A stretch of DNA of 64,000 nt from Armatimonadota bacterium (GTDB lineage: Bacteria; Armatimonadota; DTGP01; JAKQQT01), in NCBI GenBank assembly GCA_036504095.1, contig DASXVS010000031.1, positions 1-64,000 of the forward strand. The letters are read 5' to 3'. The position numbers and the translations under genes were made by a program. The notes under the pieces are model-generated. The model was not told where the DNA came from. It did no database searches and saw nothing but the letters and a program-made list of their open reading frames with translations. Below are positions 61,870-64,000 of this stretch, piece by piece; within the stretch, counting starts at the first letter, position 1; each line of letters starts with the position of its first letter.

Positions 61870-63984
61870 ATGGAAGACCGATTTCAGATAGTGTCCGATT
61901 ACCGGCCGGAAGGGGACCAGCCGAAGGCCATCGCCGGTCTCGTGCAGGGCGTCGAACGTGGCGACCGCATGCAGACGCTCGTCGGCGTCACCGGCTCCGG
62001 CAAGACGTTCACCATGGCGAACGTCATCCAGGAGGTCCAGCGCCCCACGCTCGTTATAGCGCACAACAAGACGCTGGCCGCGCAGTTGTGCTCCGAGTTC
62101 CGCGAGTTCTTCCCGCATAACGCGGTCGAGTACTTCGTCTCCTATTACGATTACTACCAGCCCGAAGCCTACATCCCGCAGACCGACACCTATATAGAGA
62201 AAGACTCGTCCATCAACGACGAGATCGATCGCCTGCGCCATGCGGCCACCCAGGCCGTGCTGGAGCGGCGGGACGTGATCATCGTTGCCTCGGTTTCGTG
62301 CATCTACGGCCTCGGATCGCCGGATGAGTACATGCGCCAGATCCTTCCGCTGCGCGCCGGGCAGTCCTATCACCGTGACCCCATCCTTCACCAACTGGTT
62401 GAAATGCAGTTCAGCCGCAACGACATCGCCCTCACGCGCGGCACGTTCCGCGTGAAGGGGGATACGCTGGAGGTTCACCCGACCGACGAGGAGGTCATCA
62501 CCCGCCTGGAGTTCTTCGGCGACGAACTGGAACGCATCCGCATCATGGACCCCCTGACGGGAGAGGTCCTTCGAGAGCAGGAGCGCGTGACCTTCTTCCC
62601 CGCCAGCCACTTCGTCTCGAGCAAACAAACCATCGACCGGGCATTGAAACAGATCGAGCAGGAATTGGAGGAGCAGCTGGCGTACTTCAACAGCGTGAAC
62701 AAACTGCTTGAAGCCCAACGCTTGGAGCAGCGCACGAAGTACGACATGGAGATGATCCGCGAAGTCGGGTTCTGCAGCGGCATCGAGAATTACAGCCGCC
62801 ACATGGATGGCCGCGAGCCCGGAACGCCTCCGAACACGCTGCTGACCTATTTCCCGGACGATTTTCTGTGCTTCATCGACGAGAGCCACGTCACGATTCC
62901 GCAGCTCAACGGCATGTACCACGGCGATATGAGCCGGAAGACTACGCTCGTCGATTTCGGGTTCCGCCTGCCCAGCGCGAAGGATAACCGGCCGCTGCGC
63001 TTCGAGGAGTTTCAGGAGCGTATCAATCAGGTGGTGTTCGTGTCCGCTACGCCCGGCCCGTTCGAGAAAGCAAACTCCGAGCAGACCGTCGAGCAGATCA
63101 TCCGTCCGACCGGCCTGCTGGACCCGGAGGTCGAGATCAGGCCTACCCGCGGCCAGATCGACGACCTGCTGGGAGAGGTCCGCCGCCGCGCCGAGAAGGG
63201 TGAGCGCTCACTCATCACCACGCTCACCAAGCGCATGGCGGAGGACCTGACGGAGTACCTGGTCAACCTGGGGGTGCGCGTGCAGTACATCCACAGCGAC
63301 GTCCAGACTCTGGAACGCAGCGAGATTCTCCGCGATCTCCGACTCGGCGAATACGACTGCATCGTGGGCATCAATCTCCTCCGTGAAGGCCTCGACCTGC
63401 CGGAGGTCACGCTTGTCGCGATCCTGGACGCGGACAAGGAAGGTTTCCTCCGCTCCGAAACCTCGATGATCCAGACGATGGGGCGCGCCGCCAGAAACGT
63501 CGGCGGCCGGGTCATCATGTACGCCGACCGGGTGACGGACAGCATGAAGCGCGCGATGGACGAAACGCTCCGCCGCCGCGCCATCCAGGAGGCGTACAAC
63601 ATCGAGCACGGCATAGAGCCCGCGACGATCATCAAGGGCATCCGCGACCTGCTGATGAGCGACGAGGCCGGCCGCGTATCGGAGAGCAAGGCGCAGTATA
63701 GCCCCTCGCTGGAGACGGGCGTGTTCGACCAGGCGGAACTGCCCTCGGCCATCGAGCGCCTCAAGGAGCAGATGAAGAAGGCCAGCAAGGAGCTGCGTTT
63801 CGAGGACGCCGCCGCGATGCGCGACCGCATCAAGCAACTGGAGGCCTTGCGCGACGACACCCTTCCGGAAGCGGATATGAGCGCCGAACTCTGGGGCCGC
63901 AACAAGCGCCAGCGCCCGGAGGGCGAGCCCCAGAAGCCGGACATGCTAACCAAGCACAAATCCGGCGGGCGCCGGAAGAGGTAG
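61870..63984 (+). CDS. uvrB: Excinuclease ABC subunit UvrB
   Basis: UvrB is the damage-verifying helicase-like subunit of nucleotide excision repair. 704 residues: Walker [25 protein letters not shown], the beta-hairpin region [20 protein letters not shown], Walker B-type [11 protein letters not shown], the helicase end ([40 protein letters not shown]), and the C-terminal UVR motif that binds UvrC ([20 protein letters not shown]). Complete. Its promoter and first codons occur twice more upstream, each time followed by cassette genes. Confidence 0.98.
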   Translation: MEDRFQIVSDYRPEGDQPKAIAGLVQGVERGDRMQTLVGVTGSGKTFTMANVIQEVQRPTLVIAHNKTLAAQLCSEFREFFPHNAVEYFVSYYDYYQPEAYIPQTDTYIEKDSSINDEIDRLRHAATQAVLERRDVIIVASVSCIYGLGSPDEYMRQILPLRAGQSYHRDPILHQLVEMQFSRNDIALTRGTFRVKGDTLEVHPTDEEVITRLEFFGDELERIRIMDPLTGEVLREQERVTFFPASHFVSSKQTIDRALKQIEQELEEQLAYFNSVNKLLEAQRLEQRTKYDMEMIREVGFCSGIENYSRHMDGREPGTPPNTLLTYFPDDFLCFIDESHVTIPQLNGMYHGDMSRKTTLVDFGFRLPSAKDNRPLRFEEFQERINQVVFVSATPGPFEKANSEQTVEQIIRPTGLLDPEVEIRPTRGQIDDLLGEVRRRAEKGERSLITTLTKRMAEDLTEYLVNLGVRVQYIHSDVQTLERSEILRDLRLGEYDCIVGINLLREGLDLPEVTLVAILDADKEGFLRSETSMIQTMGRAARNVGGRVIMYADRVTDSMKRAMDETLRRRAIQEAYNIEHGIEPATIIKGIRDLLMSDEAGRVSESKAQYSPSLETGVFDQAELPSAIERLKEQMKKASKELRFEDAAAMRDRIKQLEALRDDTLPEADMSAELWGRNKRQRPEGEPQKPDMLTKHKSGGRRKR

Positions 63985-64000
63985 GTTGCTAGAATTGCGA

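Overview
The window is high-GC, gene-dense chromosomal DNA from a Gram-negative-type, probably uncultured bacterium. The best guess at phylum is Armatimonadota. The type II prepilin at 36146-36859 has the N-terminus [19 protein letters not shown] followed by [10 protein letters not shown], which I associate with that phylum. PEP-CTERM proteins, many secreted glycoside hydrolases and the spread of core genes also fit. This assignment is inference; no rRNA is present to confirm it.

Layout. 1-6700: the partial start of an unknown gene, a small membrane protein, then a minus-strand sugar-transport block in which a binding protein-permease fusion and a MalG-type permease flank two polysaccharide deacetylases. 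6779-22340: mostly housekeeping genes (purH, a PAS/GAF histidine kinase, pgi, a secreted sugar isomerase-like protein, NamZ/DUF1343 muramidase, an ACT protein, ligA, VanZ, GNAT, an M48 lipoprotein protease, a DEAD-box helicase). 22414-27666: a glycosyltransferase, then four PEP-CTERM proteins, each with a sigma-54-type promoter; three are tandem paralogues. 27807-39562: a carbohydrate block with a FucI/AraA-like isomerase, a GH29 alpha-L-fucosidase, two other large glycosidase-like proteins, a HEAT-like protein, Tag glycosylase and a prepilin. 39570-50053: secG, tRNA-Leu(GAG), a PQQ-propeller protein, aldo/keto reductase, GH13 amylase, recO, deoC, a class II amidotransferase, a YjbQ-family gene and dapF. 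50054-53550: two cassettes downstream of dapF, then about 1.08 kb of apparently structured non-coding RNA. 53751-60506: two paralogous secreted HExxH proteins and a six-hairpin glycosidase-like protein. 60669-63984: two cassettes (HicAB, and an unknown gene) in front of uvrB.

The most interesting pattern is that at three separate loci an end of a core or metabolic gene is repeated, with small accessory genes between the copies. The dapF 3' end occurs three times and encloses two cassettes. The uvrB promoter plus 5' end occurs three times and encloses two cassettes, one of them the HicAB toxin-antitoxin. A 245-bp 3' end of the sugar isomerase occurs twice and encloses a HEAT-like gene. The copies differ mostly at synonymous positions, so they look like ends of functional genes from related strains rather than decaying local duplicates. 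I infer a recurrent way of acquiring cassettes anchored on core-gene ends, possibly one-sided homologous recombination. No integrase or transposase is visible in the window.

A second pattern is a family of intergenic hairpins with arms made of simple-sequence words (GAGTTGAGAATTGAG-, GTAGACAGTAGACAG-, GATGAGTGATGAATG- and CATCCAGCATCCAG-like). Many lie between convergent genes and probably serve as bidirectional terminators.
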